Made by a program: the position numbers and the translations under genes. The notes beneath the pieces are model-generated. The model saw nothing but the letters and a program-made list of their open reading frames with translations, made no database searches and had not been told where the DNA came from. Below, piece after piece: positions 1-10,882 of a DNA stretch of 64,000 bases (its first letter is position 1; the number at the start of each line of letters is the position of its first letter). Origin of the DNA: Talaromyces rugulosus (taxonomy: Eukaryota > Ascomycota > Eurotiomycetes > Eurotiales > Trichocomaceae); contig NC_049561.1 of NCBI RefSeq assembly GCF_013368755.1, positions 2,294,001 to 2,358,000 on the forward strand, read 5' to 3'.

Positions 1-1055
1 TCAAGATCTATAGAGCCGGTATCTGTTAGCAGTGAAGGAAATTCGTACACGGGTATCACTCGGACAAACCTCATTACGGAAACCGCGCTCTTGGACAATG
101 CCCATGCAAATGTCCAACACATATTCCATCAACTCCTCACCGTGTCTTGAAGACTCTCCCTGCTGTTGCTTTTCGGCTTCGCTGCAACGAAGAATTGCCG
201 TGCGAAGGACATCCAAATTCTTAGCCTCAATTGCGATACCGACAACTTGACGATAGCGTTGTTGCCGGAAGCACTGTTCAAATAATCGCTCAATGACGAC
301 TTGAAGCTGCTTCTGGACACCCCTGCTCACAACGAGGGGGGTTTCCTCTAGCTTGGCATCACTCTCTCCTCCGGGGTAGGGGGTGGCTAAACTCGGGTCC
401 TCTTCTCGGGAGAGAAGCGATTTCGATGGAAGGGCGGACTGCGAGAATGGCGTGATAGGAGATGTAAGACTGGCGGAAGTATTGGTGGCGCCGTTAGACG
501 AGGCAGGGAAGGCGGTGTTAAGCGGCACTGGGGCTTCACCGGTAGCCGGGCGGCGGCTGGCAGAGAGTGAGATAAACGTATCGACACATTTCGCTAGATA
601 TATGATTAGCCATGTTGGCGGTAGGATGGTCACCCTGTGTGTGTTCTTACAAATAATGGTCTGTTCAAACTCGCCACCGTTGTCCAAGTCCAAAAGTTTA
701 CCAGCTCCAAGCGCGAAAACCATGCTTTCGTTATATTCTTGTAGATGATAATATACTTTCGAGGCGACCAAGGCCGCAAGCTCACGCTCTGGGAAGGTCT
801 CGTCTTCGTACAACGCTTCTCTGCAACATGTAGTCAGCATCAAAAAGACATCACTAAACGCAGTGGATATCCACAAGCTATCAAGTTCAGAGAGGATCAA
901 AAGCACAAGGCGTACATTTGGGTAATTGCATCGACGATATCAGTCCAAAGCACATCGACTTCGGCATCGAGGGTCTTCAGCGCAAACACCTTGAGCTCTG
1001 GATCAGGCTCCGACAGGAAGCCGACCAGGCCCGAGGCAGATGTGAGTCCAACCAT
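1..1055 (-). CDS. rpn2: 26S proteasome regulatory subunit Rpn2 (PSMD1), N-terminal part
   Basis: Largest non-ATPase subunit of the proteasome 19S regulatory particle base, a scaffold for ubiquitin-receptor docking in nucleus and cytoplasm. Exons read on the minus strand are 1055-916, 820-651, 593-70 and 7-1, where the gene leaves the window; about 280 residues are visible. The start gives MVGLTSASGLVGFL, the usual Rpn2 N-terminus. Splicing joins AITQI to EALYEDE, and the conserved stretches YNESMVFALGAGK and RQVVGIAIEAKNLDVL follow. The Ser/Thr/Pro-rich insert between them is expected in fungal Rpn2. The first three introns (95, 57 and 62 bp) have GT-AG ends and keep phase. The last acceptor was chosen because it restores NEIL and avoids a stop. 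It is divergent from the ATG28-like gene at 1664. Family assignment is firm; the C-terminal half lies outside the window. Confidence 0.93.
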
Positions 1056-1663
1056 CTCTGAAAGCTATAGACTGTTCCAAGGTAAACAGGGACAGCGGAT
1101 ATGAGAACTCTGTCGCCCCAAAGATCCGGCTGGTCGAGGCTGACGGGGCTAGAATGGAGCAGACAGTTCGACTGCTATCCTCGATCGCAACCGGAGGCAA
1201 ATACGAAGCGAAAAACTGAAGTCGGACGATGGAGTACCAGTGAGAATATTGCTCAGTCTGGCGGGGGAAAAGTAAGATGGCGAGAAGCCCAAATGGGATG
1301 AGAGGTGTGTTGTTGGGGGTTGCGAAGAGAGCTCTAGGCGCGAAGCACACGTCAATGTCGGAGCTGACAAAGTACGTAGCTAGTTGCTTCGGTGATCACG
1401 TGATATCTGCGCTGGAAGTCTTGGCAGTGGGCCTGCGGCAGCCTGCAGGCCGATCACGGATGAGGTCACAAGCTAAAGTTGTCGTGTTATGGGATGTCCA
1501 GAGCCCAGGTCATGAGAACAAATGAGTTGCTGATCATATTAACTCACCTATTTTTACGAATTGCCCCTCTCCATTGATACTCGTAGCGATGTTGCTTCTT
1601 CTTCTATCTATCGGTCACTAATCTCCCCGTTCTATAAACAAACCTCAACTAGGCACGTTCGCG
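1056..1663. promoter_or_regulatory. Shared divergent promoter rpn2 / atg28-like
   Basis: This 608 bp gap separates two divergently oriented starts and has no credible reading frame. It contains the perfect palindrome ATCACGTGAT at 1395-1404, an E-box-type core (CACGTG) of the sort bound by Cbf1-like bHLH proteins. A CT-rich stretch precedes the start at 1664, as is common for fungal 5' leaders. Confidence 0.5.
1395..1404. promoter_or_regulatory. Palindromic E-box ATCACGTGAT
   Basis: Perfect 10 bp palindrome with a CACGTG core, 340 bp upstream of rpn2 and 260 bp upstream of the ATG28-like gene. The core matches the bHLH (Cbf1-type) recognition sequence. Use in vivo is inferred only. Confidence 0.4.
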
Positions 1664-3091
1664 ATGTCAACATTATTCTCACACGTCGATATTCCCTTGT
1701 CGGATAGACGACTGGCCCCGATGCCGTTTGATGCACGGTCTGATCCATTCGTATATATCGACCGGCAAGCAAAACACCTTCAACGACACATCCAACAGCT
1801 TTTGGACGCGCAAAGTGATGGACTGCTGGCTGGTCTCACTGGCCATCCCGACGACGAGGACGTGCTTTCAAATGGAAGCTCCACACCTACCATATCTGCG
1901 ATAGGTAGTTCAGAAAGACCAACACGTACGATTCCCGTCCGACAACCGCCGAAGAAAAAAATTGGCCTGCGCGCGGCCCGAAGAGGAATACTGAGATCCA
2001 TGAGTGACCTCCTCACTCTGAGGGAAGAAGAGAAGAAGGTCATTCAAAACCGGATTAATCAAAGACGGAATGTCATCACCGAAGTAGATGCATTTTCAAA
2101 TAAGAAGAGAGGCCTGGAGAAAACAATATCGGATATGCAAAATGATCGTGATGATAAAACAACCCGAGAAGCGAAAAGGGAAGCGAAGGACCTAGAGCGC
2201 GAGATTGAGGAGCTCGAGCTTAAGCTTGCCAGCATGAAGGCTCGTCATCGCCACCTTGTACAGGGAATCGCCGAAGCTGAGAATTCGGCCGAAGCAAAGC
2301 TATCATCGTACAAGGAATCTCTGTCAATACTCGACTCTGAAGTGCGAAAGTACCTGCGAAACCCGCCTCTCCAACCTCTCAAGGATGACGCCGACAAACC
2401 ATCTTTCTACTCATTAAATCCCAAGCGGCGAACACTCGAGATGGCTCGTGATCACTGGCAAGCGGAACAATCTGAGCTGAGAAAAAGGCAGCGCGGCGTC
2501 GACCAGGAAATCGCCGCACTAGATGAAGGTGGCCCAATTTGGCAACGCGTGCTTGGTGAAATATCGAATTTTGAGAAGAAGTTAAAGGAAGAGATGCAGC
2601 AGTCTGTTATGCTTTCCAAATCACCGCCGAGTGGGGATCAACCTCCGGTGGATCAAGAACGCGGCAGGCGAATACTTGCAGATATGGAGGCAACAACTCG
2701 CCGTCTCAAGGAGAACCTCGATATCGCCGAGGTAAAAGACTGGAAGTTACTTGTTTGCAGTATCGGTACTGAACTTGAAGCTCTCAGGGAAGCCAAGGTC
2801 ATGATTTCGAGCATTTTCAATTTATCCGAAGATACCAACGAAGCGGACGGCAAAGAGTCTCCTAGAGAAGACAATAAAAACGACACGAATACAAGCACGA
2901 TCACGATCACAAATGACAATACGAACACAACAACTCTTATCGACGATGCTAGCACAAGCGACGACGAGCACGCAGATGACCCTCCAGCTGACCTGCTGAG
3001 GGATACAACGCCGAACTTGGCTCCTACAATCACTAGGTCAGAGGATGAGGATGACGAACCAGATCCTGCTTGGCTACTGTCTGACCCTTAG
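1664..3091 (+). CDS. atg28: Atg28-like autophagy-related coiled-coil protein
   Basis: Intronless gene for 475 residues. In methylotrophic yeasts Atg28 is a coiled-coil protein needed for selective autophagy of peroxisomes, and filamentous fungi carry longer homologues. The sequence shows a short N-terminal helical stretch (DRQAKHLQRHIQQLLDAQSDGLL, residues about 33-55), then the family-like block PVRQPPKKKIGLRAAR (about 92-107), then long charged heptad-type coiled coils (about 125-210 and 260-300). The C-terminal tail is rich in Asn, Thr and Asp (about 395-470) and looks disordered. There is no signal peptide or membrane segment. The first ATG fits the pyrimidine-rich leader before it. It shares a promoter with rpn2. 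Assignment rests on recalled similarity of the KKKIGLRAAR block and overall architecture; another coiled-coil scaffold is the main alternative. Confidence 0.62.
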   Translation: MSTLFSHVDIPLSDRRLAPMPFDARSDPFVYIDRQAKHLQRHIQQLLDAQSDGLLAGLTGHPDDEDVLSNGSSTPTISAIGSSERPTRTIPVRQPPKKKIGLRAARRGILRSMSDLLTLREEEKKVIQNRINQRRNVITEVDAFSNKKRGLEKTISDMQNDRDDKTTREAKREAKDLEREIEELELKLASMKARHRHLVQGIAEAENSAEAKLSSYKESLSILDSEVRKYLRNPPLQPLKDDADKPSFYSLNPKRRTLEMARDHWQAEQSELRKRQRGVDQEIAALDEGGPIWQRVLGEISNFEKKLKEEMQQSVMLSKSPPSGDQPPVDQERGRRILADMEATTRRLKENLDIAEVKDWKLLVCSIGTELEALREAKVMISSIFNLSEDTNEADGKESPREDNKNDTNTSTITITNDNTNTTTLIDDASTSDDEHADDPPADLLRDTTPNLAPTITRSEDEDDEPDPAWLLSDP

Positions 3092-4396
3092 AGTAGTATG
3101 GTAACCAATTCTGTTTTGTTTTCTGTTTGTTGTATATATACTATTTTCATCGGCAGTCTGATGTTGATGTGTTGACGAGCGTACTTGTCCTTTTTACATG
3201 TACATCACTATCTACATAACATTTGAAATAGATATAATATGCCTAATGATCTACTCTAGATGCGATCCAGATCATTAGACTTGTCAATAAAAGGCATTTT
3301 TTCCATTACCCACCACGTTTGCTTGGTACATGATAAAATGCCACTGGGACTGGAGAACCTAGATTTCGGATTAATGTATATCTGACATAGCTAAGGAAAC
3401 ATTGACTTCAGTCGTGCGAAGATTATACGGAGGATCACAGGTTAGATATTCTGAATTGTTTTGGCAAATAAATGGCTAATCTCTAAGAATGTGATTGGCA
3501 ATGCCATGATCTTTTTTTTTCTTTTTTTTTGGCACTCAAAAACATTGATCCATCCAATTTTATAATGAAATAGCTGTACCAACTCAGTCAAAATGCTCAA
3601 TTTCTACATACATGTATAGTCAACACTACCTTTTAGGAATATAAGTAGAGGCACATTGAGACAAAAATTATCTAAATATGAAATTGTATTGAATAGCTTC
3701 TAGCTACTACTACTAGATTAGAACTACTAATGTGGTGTATTTACTCAAGCAGTAGCTTTATAATGACTTACATAATTCTGCGGTCCTTATAAACAGCTGG
3801 GTAGATAGGCTATCAATTGATATCTTTCAACCTAAGTTTAATTGTTTACAGTTGCTCTGTGTAAAGAGCTCTCTCTAACTATGGAACATCTCATTTTTTG
3901 TTGTGGTCATTATGTTGGCGGAAGTCCAACTAGGTCCAATTCTGAGTTAGGTAATTGTTATGGTTTTCTTCCAAAGAGCAACTAACCATATTAAGTTCCT
4001 ACAGCTTCATCGTACCTAACAGCAGAGGGGTTCAACTTGCACGCCATTGATAGAAACAAATGACTGGCTACATGCCAACTCCGTGTCAAGAATACTCGGA
4101 CTATAGGAACCGCCTAATCTCATAATGTATAGGGTTCATGAAGTGCTGGATGTTGTATCTATTGATGCTGATAAATTCCATAGTTTTCACCCTGGTCACC
4201 TAGCCGTCTAACATGGTAGACGACTTAAATCTTTTCATCCAACCGGCTAGTCTGCAAGAAACATATTGGGAAATCTAGCCTTTACCTTTAATGTAATACC
4301 ACATCCCAAATGAATACCCTGAACTGAAAACAATTGACCCGAGAAATATTCAACCTTTTCATTAAAGGCTTAGATATCATTTGACATTGCCACTCC
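3092..4396. other. AT-rich intergenic region with repeat relic
   Basis: About 1.3 kb between the convergent ends of the ATG28-like and Zn2Cys6 genes. It is AT-rich with short homopolymer tracts (T-rich near 3510) and has no credible ORF. It carries one copy of a diverged dispersed repeat (3727-3860) and one copy of the palindrome ATCAATTGAT (3812-3821). Confidence 0.6.
3727..3860. repeat. Diverged dispersed repeat, copy 1
   Basis: The segment containing GTATTTACTCAAGC, then TAATGACTTA, then TTATAAACAGCT recurs in the same order and spacing at 12663-12785. Copies differ by many substitutions and small indels, as expected for an old transposon remnant. No reading frame or terminal repeat is recognisable. 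Confidence 0.65.
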
Positions 4397-6134
4397 TCAA
4401 ATGCTGGGACGGTACGACCGACAGTAATCATATATCGACAAATTTTCATGCGGAAGCTCATTTCTGACAACTTTCGCCATAAGAAATGATTGTCCAATAC
4501 CCATGGCGTGCCCTATATACTCTAGGTGGCTGACAGCCAATTTTCGATGTAGAGAGTCAGGAGCTGAGACACTAGCTGCCACATAAAGAGGCCATAGTAT
4601 GGAGTATCCACCCAAGCAACCCCCAGCTCGCGAATCGCCTTCATTCGATGAAGGGGGAGAGAACCGAAGAGAGAGCGAGAACGGAACACTGAGAAGAATA
4701 TCCACCGAAAGACTTTCAATATTTCCATTAGCGGAATTAAATATGCTTTCCCAGTGAGAAGCGCTTAGTTGTGGTGGTATCCGATCTCGAATAACCAAGT
4801 TTACGATAATACGAGCAGTCCGATAGTATGCCCAAATGTTGCATGCCCACATATCGGGATAGAGATGGTAGTTGCCGTTGCAAGTATGGTCAGGTGCTAG
4901 GCGTTGACTTCCTGAGTAAGTATGGACAGCGTAGTTCCAACGGGTAGGGAGACTAGAGCTCCATGCTTCAAGTCTTTTATCGAGGTCCTGTGCCCTCTCT
5001 ATTACTTCAATGTAATAAGGTATCCCATCAGCTTTTATCTTGGCGATGAAGTCGCTGACTTCAGCCACCAGGTTTATCAAATTCTCAGAATGGAAAGTGT
5101 CTTCAGACCTGTATAGCTTTACAACTATCGATAGCTCTTTTATCATTTCCGGTACACGGGTTTGGGTTCGAAGACAGTTCGCCATCTAAAAAGGAATCAG
5201 AAAACGGGGATCTTTCACAGAAAACTAGGAAAACAAACCACCGCAGCTCTTAGTTGCATGAAGAGCTGGATGCCAGTGAGCGTCCAATGTTGACGAGAGT
5301 CCCATATCCGTAAAAGCGTCGCAGCGCCGTTTATATGCTTTTGCCAGTTATCCACCGACTTGGGAGCTGCACCAGCCATCACCTGGACACGAGATTCAGC
5401 AATCCGAGTGTTTCAAGGCTTCAAATTGGGATCAAACTTACCTCAAACATCCCAAGTAAAATTACAGAGCTGAGAGTAGTGTCTTCTAACGACATTCTCT
5501 CATTCTTGAGAGCCATATTAGTCAGATGTAATGCGGTAGCGTACTCCCCTCTTGCCTCTGCCAGGAGACTGGGTTGGCATGTTGTATTTGCGATGACCGC
5601 AAGGCCAATTGCAGATATAGCGCAGCGAACAGCTTTGCACGAATTTGCTTGGCTAGTAATTTGCGAGGTAGTCAAATGCACTTTCATCACAACCGAGTCG
5701 TCTGGTGCGTAATTGTGCAGAAAGACACAGATGGACTGGTCGCTCGGGCTCGTAGAAAGGGCATGGCCTATTTGCCATTTCTGATTTCGATTTGGATTAG
5801 AGTCGCTAGAAGTACTTGGAAGTCGTTTGTATCGCAAATCTTGGGACTTCCATTTCGCGCTGGAGATGCGGGATTCAATTTTCGTATGAGCTTTCTGAAC
5901 GACGTCTTGGGATTGATCTCGGAAGTTCAGCTCCATCAGATTGCGATACCCAGGACATGAGAATCTAGCTCTCTGGCACTGGAGGCACGACGGTTCGGTC
6001 AAGTCGCACTATATACACATGGATGAGATCAGTTGACCGAAACGTTCAATTTCTAGTAGAGAACCAGCTCGTACCCTAATCTTTCTTTTCCGACAGTTTG
6101 CGCAGCCTTTACTAGGCTTTCCACAGTATACCAT
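4397..6134 (-). CDS. Zn2Cys6 transcription factor (Fungal_trans_2-like)
   Basis: Predicted 519-residue nuclear regulator. Exons are 6134-6075, 6008-5442, 5382-5239 and 5185-4397, all with GT-AG introns in phase 0. The first intron falls inside the zinc cluster, and splicing gives cysteines 11, 14, 21, 28, 31 and 38 with the canonical C-X2-C-X6-C-X6-C-X2-C-X6-C spacing (GCANCRKRKIRC...). The rest looks like the helical regulatory domain of many orphan fungal factors, including a C-terminal stretch with IGHAMGIGQSF. The donor of the third intron (after GTG at 5239) is the least certain boundary. It lies next to the acetylxylan esterase gene, also on the minus strand. Target genes are unknown; control of the neighbouring esterase or cutinase is only a hypothesis. 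Confidence 0.85.
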
Positions 6135-6687
6135 TTTCACCTGAAGTTTAATCTGTATCTATAGGAATAAGGCATTCAAGTTAGTGAAAAGAAAAATAAA
6201 GAAAAAACCTTCTAGCGACTGTGAAAGCTTTTCAACTTGACGCAGTCCAATGCTATCGACCCCGCATTTGGGGATGGCTTTGGTCCTTAATAATAATAAT
6301 GCTAACTTTATGCTGAGAAACCTTATTTCTGGCACCCTTACTAAGCCCAAATTGGAAATTTTGTGAGGCTGGGGTCGCACCATCTCAGGGGCTCAGAGTC
6401 TCAGACGGTTCCGGATCAGCGCTCTTCTATCTGAGGATAGCTCTATGTTTTACTACTGGTACCGTTTCCTTTATAGATTGGTTTCAAGAGCGTGCTACAT
6501 GTAATGTCTAGTAGGTATTATCGGAAATATAGCGACATAATGTAGATGGCAATACGGGCCAGTATTCTCTTGAATGGTATGTATGTAGGTACTGTACTGT
6601 ACATAGAGGGCAAATACCTCTTCATGAATATGTAAAGTTCCGGTTGAACATGCCTCTCTTTTCTCTTCCTCGGTCTATGCTGCGCAT
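6135..6687. other. Intergenic region, Zn2Cys6 gene promoter
   Basis: About 550 bp upstream of the regulator and downstream of the esterase, both on the minus strand. AT-rich with no supported ORF, RNA gene or repeat. Confidence 0.5.
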
Positions 6688-7683
6688 CTAAGCGGCATTG
6701 CTTGTAATACCGAACCACTCGAGATCCAAGGTTGTATTAACAGGCACAGTGTGTCCTACACCAGCTGCAGAGTACGCCACAAACTGTGTTCCGGTACCAA
6801 AGACAAGCTGCGTGTATCCCTGCTGCGGCGTGTTGGGGTTCGAGGCAGTCTGTTTGATTCCGAACACGGTTGACCACTGTTTAATTTCCTGGTCTAAATT
6901 ACTCGGAGAGACAACGGTGTCAGCCGTTCCATGTAGGGTCGCAAATTTGGGCCTGTGACCCTTGTATCCTGGATCCATATTGTACACAATCTGGGCCCAT
7001 TGTTCGCCAGTCTTGTTAACGTTGCCATTGGCGCACGCAGGATCTGAAAAGATGGGACTGGAACTGGGAGAGCCGGCAAGACAGCCTGCAGCTACGCCAG
7101 AGTAGCAGGTCGCGGCAGCAAACAGGTCTGGGTAGAGAGCAATCATGACGTTGGTCATCATGCAGCCAGAGGAGGAACCGGTGACGAAGATCTGGGCTGG
7201 GTCAGCACCATATTCGGATATGGCGAACTTGACCATGTTGAATAGCCCAGTGCTGTCTCCACCTCCGAACCTGGTCAGAGAGGTGTTTGATGAGACGTCC
7301 CAGCAGCCGTTCTCGTGAAGGCTAGAAGGAAAAACAACGATAAAACCATGTTCATCGGCTTGTTCCGAGTAGTTGTTCAGGTCATTATACAGGCTGCCTG
7401 ACCCGAAGCAAAAGTGAAGCTGAATAACGAGTCAGCCTAAAATGTTGCATCTCCTGTATAGTTTAGAATAAAAACATCGCAATACACATACCGCGAAAAT
7501 GACGGCAGGTTTTTCAGCAACATTTCCGGGCTTATAGATCTGCATCTCCAGGCCAGTGGGGTTATCCCCCCAATTATTGACAGTTTCCAGTTGATAACCT
7601 CCAAAAGGGAATTTGGCGGCGCACTGCTGGGAGAGAAGAGTGGCTGCGACAGCTAGGCTACCAAAAAAAACTCGAGAGAACAT
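6688..7683 (-). CDS. Secreted CE1-type acetylxylan esterase (PHB-depolymerase-like fold)
   Basis: Predicted 307-residue extracellular esterase that removes acetyl groups from xylan; feruloyl esterase is the main alternative. Exons are 7683-7492 and 7419-6688, with one 72 bp intron. The N-terminus is a signal peptide (hydrophobic residues about 6-19, ending CAA-K). Nucleophile elbow G-S-S-S-G has Ser147, Asp231 lies in HGTAD and His287 in GVGHT, the triad order of the family. Conserved FPSSLHENGCWD and GDSTGLF segments are present. Length and domain match single-domain enzymes without a carbohydrate-binding module. The acceptor was chosen because it joins VIFA to LHFCFG. Its neighbours are a cutinase and an orphan regulator, suggesting a role in plant cell-wall attack. 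Confidence 0.9.
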
Positions 7684-7766
7684 CTTGAAGAGATATATGA
7701 ATGACGATGAGATGAAAAGAATGAAAGAATTAACCAGTTATTCTCAGCTATTCGAAGGCTCTATCC

Positions 7767-7780
7767 ACTATTTAAATAGT
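7767..7780 (-). promoter_or_regulatory. TATA-like palindrome of esterase promoter
   Basis: The 14 bp palindrome ACTATTTAAATAGT lies 84 bp upstream of the esterase start codon. Its core resembles an AT-rich TATA element at a plausible distance for a fungal promoter. Confidence 0.35.
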
Positions 7781-8164
7781 AGTTTCGAAGTAGCTAGAAA
7801 CTGTGCTGACTATGAGTATGCCTCGGAGGTAGTGTTAGTCTAGGGAATCCAGAGCTAAGGAGGTGAACCTCGTAAGCGGTGATTTAGAGGGTGCTGGAAA
7901 GGCGGATAGCAAAACTCTCCTGCAATCAAACTGTCTATGAACGACTTGAACCCACTCGAATCAGATAAGGTGGGGGGAGGAGCCAAAAAGGGTAGTTCTC
8001 TCAGTCGTCATTTTGATTCTTAGTACAATGCCGTTAAAACCTCGGTACTCGGTCAATTACTTCGATTTCTCCCGTACCCAAACTTTTCCTGTTGAGGCTC
8101 GGAAGCTATCAAAAATTCTGGATGTAGGGGCTACATGTAGATGTCAGACTTTTATTACCACGAC

Positions 8165-8224
8165 ACCAAAAAGGGAACCCTTGGTGGGGATTCTGTAGGT
8201 GGTAGTCATATCCGGTTGACACTA
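8165..8224. repeat. Hairpin-containing dispersed repeat, copy 1
   Basis: Contains ACCAAAAAGGGAACCCTTGG, then TGGGGATT, AGTCATAT and CCGGTTG. The same ordered blocks occur at 50774-50834. The start is an inverted repeat able to fold as a short stem. No coding potential; probably a miniature element or its remnant. Confidence 0.6.
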
Positions 8225-8235
8225 GATCGCCCTGG

Positions 8236-8385
8236 GATACCAGTGCGAAACAGCCAATCATGGATCGCAGACCCCGCAAATAAGGGGTTTACTACCCTAC
8301 AGAGTCCGTTTTAGAGCCTTCTCATGACTCATGAGTCATAACCGACGTTTCATAACCTAAACTAGACTGACTACCAGACTTTTCG
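8236..8385 (+). repeat. Diverged direct repeat, unit 1
   Basis: Begins ACCAGTGCGAAACAGCCAAT and ends near CGTTTCATAACCTAAACTAGACT. Unit 2 at 8446-8600 has the same landmarks in the same order (ACCAGTGCGAAATAGCCAAT ... CGTTTCATAGCCTGAACTAAACT), with heavy divergence between. Confidence 0.65.
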
Positions 8386-8445
8386 GATATGTCGGAACTT
8401 GTGTTTCTCATTGTACCTCAAGAATGTTAGGTCTAGACCATCTTA

Positions 8446-8600
8446 GGACACCAGTGCGAAATAGCCAATTGGGTTGCAGAAACTACAAATAAGCTTATTC
8501 TTACCCCACAAATCCGCCATTAACCAGTTTAATGGCTGATAATAAAAAAAGCCAGCACGTTTCATAGCCTGAACTAAACTCCTAGACTGTTGGGATTGCC
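8446..8600 (+). repeat. Diverged direct repeat, unit 2
   Basis: Second copy of the unit at 8236-8385, about 210 bp downstream, in the same orientation. Differences include many C/T and G/A changes, suggesting an old duplication. Confidence 0.65.
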
Positions 8601-9210
8601 TACATTTCACTTCCAAATTTCCTAGTATCAACCAACACCAACTGGCAGACACAGGATCTATTGGTGGATTATCCCAATACGAGCCTGGCCAGCGCCAAGT
8701 CCGCTTTAATTGCCAACCTATATACTGAAAAAAATTACACACTTTGCGTTGGTTTTAGATGAGGCGCCCTCGTGATTTTCGTCTCCAATGACCAGCTGCC
8801 GAGGATGGTAGGTCTACATAGTCCCCGAGTACGACATACGTGGATATAGTAGTCCAATGGTAAATCACTGATACTAGGACGGGATATGTACTTCTCCCTG
8901 GAATGTGATGTATTCCAAGGAGGGTCCTAGGGTCTCATGGTCGTTGTTTAGGTGGTGCTTAGTTTGTCATGGATTCGGGGCCAGCTCGAACCTGGGTACA
9001 TGGTCAATTGGTGTAACTCAGGGTTGCGCAGTAGTGTGAAGGCATGGGTGAAGACCCCACAAAAGCCCCTTTGCGCCAAAGAAATTATATCGGACATATC
9101 CTATATCGACCGTCCCCTCATTATGGTGTCGATATTGAAGCCACCCGAGGCATTTCACGTACTATGGCCCGTCGGGTGGAAAGGGGCAGGCCGTAGCACC
9201 TCAGTCTAGG

Positions 9211-9217
9211 TATAAAA
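9211..9217 (+). promoter_or_regulatory. TATA box of cutinase gene
   Basis: TATAAAA lies 118 bp upstream of the cutinase start codon, followed by a pyrimidine-rich stretch (ATCTCTTCCAGTCTCC) that looks like a transcription start region. Confidence 0.5.
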
Positions 9218-9328
9218 TGAGCGGTAGAGGCGTTATATCACAACCATCAGAGTTTATTGAAAGATATCTCATCTCTTCCAGTCTCCTGTAACCGCAGTCC
9301 TGCTATTTACCCACGCTCCAGCTCCAAA

Positions 9329-10126
9329 ATGAGGTTCCAATTGATGGCTATTGCTGCCGCCTTCGTCTGCCGTGCCGCAGCGATACCACTTCAGCCTTAC
9401 AGCCCCGAGCTTCATGCCGTCGCAGTCAAGGGCCGCGCCAATTCAGATGAATCGGATGAGCTGCAAGATGGACCCTGCAAAAAGACAACTTTTATCTTTG
9501 CGCGTGGCTCCCTCGAGCCAGGTAACATGGTAAGTCTTTGAATAATGTATCCAATGATGTTGGAAATTGAACTTGGATAGGGTTTTGTCGTTAGTCCCCA
9601 AGTGTGTGCGGACCTAAAGACTACTCTTGGAGCGGATGCCGTGGCATGCCAGGGAGTAGGACCACCATACAATGCCACCATCGCAGACAACTTCGATCCT
9701 CAGAACACTAGTCCTACTGATATCAAAGCGGCAACTGACCTGTTCGACTTGGCCAACACGAAGTGCCCAGACACAAAGATTATCGCGGGTGGATATAGGT
9801 AAAGTTCTCCGCCTTGGTTAAGATAGGACAATGCTGGTTCTAATCATCTGTAAATTCGTAGTCAAGGCACAGCCGTCCTGGATGGCTCGATCCAGGCCCT
9901 CCCCGCGAGTATTAAAGCCAAGGTCACTGGTGTTGTTCTTTTTGGGTTCACACGCAACAAGCAAGACGGGGGTCGGATCCCCAATTATCCTACCAACCAG
10001 ACCAAAATATTCTGCGCCAGCGGTGACATTGTCTGCGACGGAGAGCTGATCATCACTCCGGCTCACCTAGGCTATGGCTCGGATGCTGCAGCGGCAGCAA
10101 GCTTCCTTGTCTCAAGTCTAAATTAG
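9329..10126 (+). CDS. Secreted cutinase
   Basis: Predicted 227-residue extracellular serine esterase that hydrolyses the plant polyester cutin. Exons are 9329-9529, 9581-9798 and 9862-10126. A signal peptide covers about residues 1-18. The oxyanion loop RGSLEPGN (usual form RGSTEPGN) is at 59-66, the nucleophile Ser140 in GGYSQG, Asp195 in GDIVC and His208 in AHLGYG. Cysteines 50, 90, 129, 191 and 198 include the pairs expected in cutinases. The second intron is phase 2 and splits the codon of the catalytic serine itself (AG|T). The start was chosen at the ATG opening the signal peptide; an upstream in-frame ATG at 9257 would bury it. Length is typical for single-domain cutinases. The promoter has a clear TATA box. 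Confidence 0.93.
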
Positions 10127-10882
10127 GGCTGGCTCATGTTTGACTTTCACTAGGATCTTACCTGTGTGGGGTTAGGCTTGCATTTGGAGCTGGAACTCTA
10201 CTTGTGCCCCGGCCTTGGTTTAACTTTCATTTATTCCCCCCATGTGCCAACCTGTTTTGTTCTACAGTAGCAATAAATTGTTGTAGCTAGCTAACCGAAT
10301 TCAAATACCTTTCGAATTACTCCTTTGGAGATTATACTTGTGATCGTAAGGATCGTAAGATGTGTAGCTTGGATTGCCGTATGATAAAGTACCATGGTAA
10401 ATATGAGCGCATGAGAGCTGATAGCCATGGAAGGAGGTAATATTTGCGAGTTTAGTCTAGTTCATAGCCCTCTAGATACTTGGAAAACGAGACCTGGACT
10501 TGCGGAGTGAATTCCACTTCGAGTGTCCCCCCCACATGCTGATCCATCCAGGCTAGGTCCCAGGATGGATACACATCCGTTAGGGCTATAACTGCCGTGT
10601 GAGGGGAAATCCCATGGGGAAAAAAATTGGCACATGGATGCCATTTTCACGGGCTGGCTCTAGGACCTCGTCCTGAGAACCCAACCACTAAGAAGTATGA
10701 TATAAAGGTATTCCACCCTCCATTTGCTCACACGTTACTCCGTATCCCTGATCGACCTTACCATGTTCTTTCCTGCCTAAGGTGAATCCAGATGATAGCC
10801 TCGCATCAGTATACTCGGCCGCATTAGAAGGAATACAAGGGTTTAACCCCGGCTTCCATTTATTTAGTCTTCGGGTTTCAGC
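10127..10882. other. Intergenic region, cutinase 3' flank and receptor promoter
   Basis: About 750 bp without a supported gene. A TATAAAG at 10701-10707 lies about 180 bp before the CFEM-receptor start, followed by a pyrimidine-rich region. Nothing else recognisable. Confidence 0.45.

Larger units (their letters stand above)
7684..9328. other. Intergenic region with repeats between esterase and cutinase
   Basis: About 1.6 kb between divergent secreted-enzyme genes. It holds the esterase promoter (palindrome at 7767-7780), a hairpin-forming dispersed repeat (8165-8224), a diverged direct repeat pair (8236-8385 and 8446-8600) and the cutinase promoter with a TATA box at 9211. No intact gene is visible. 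Confidence 0.6.
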
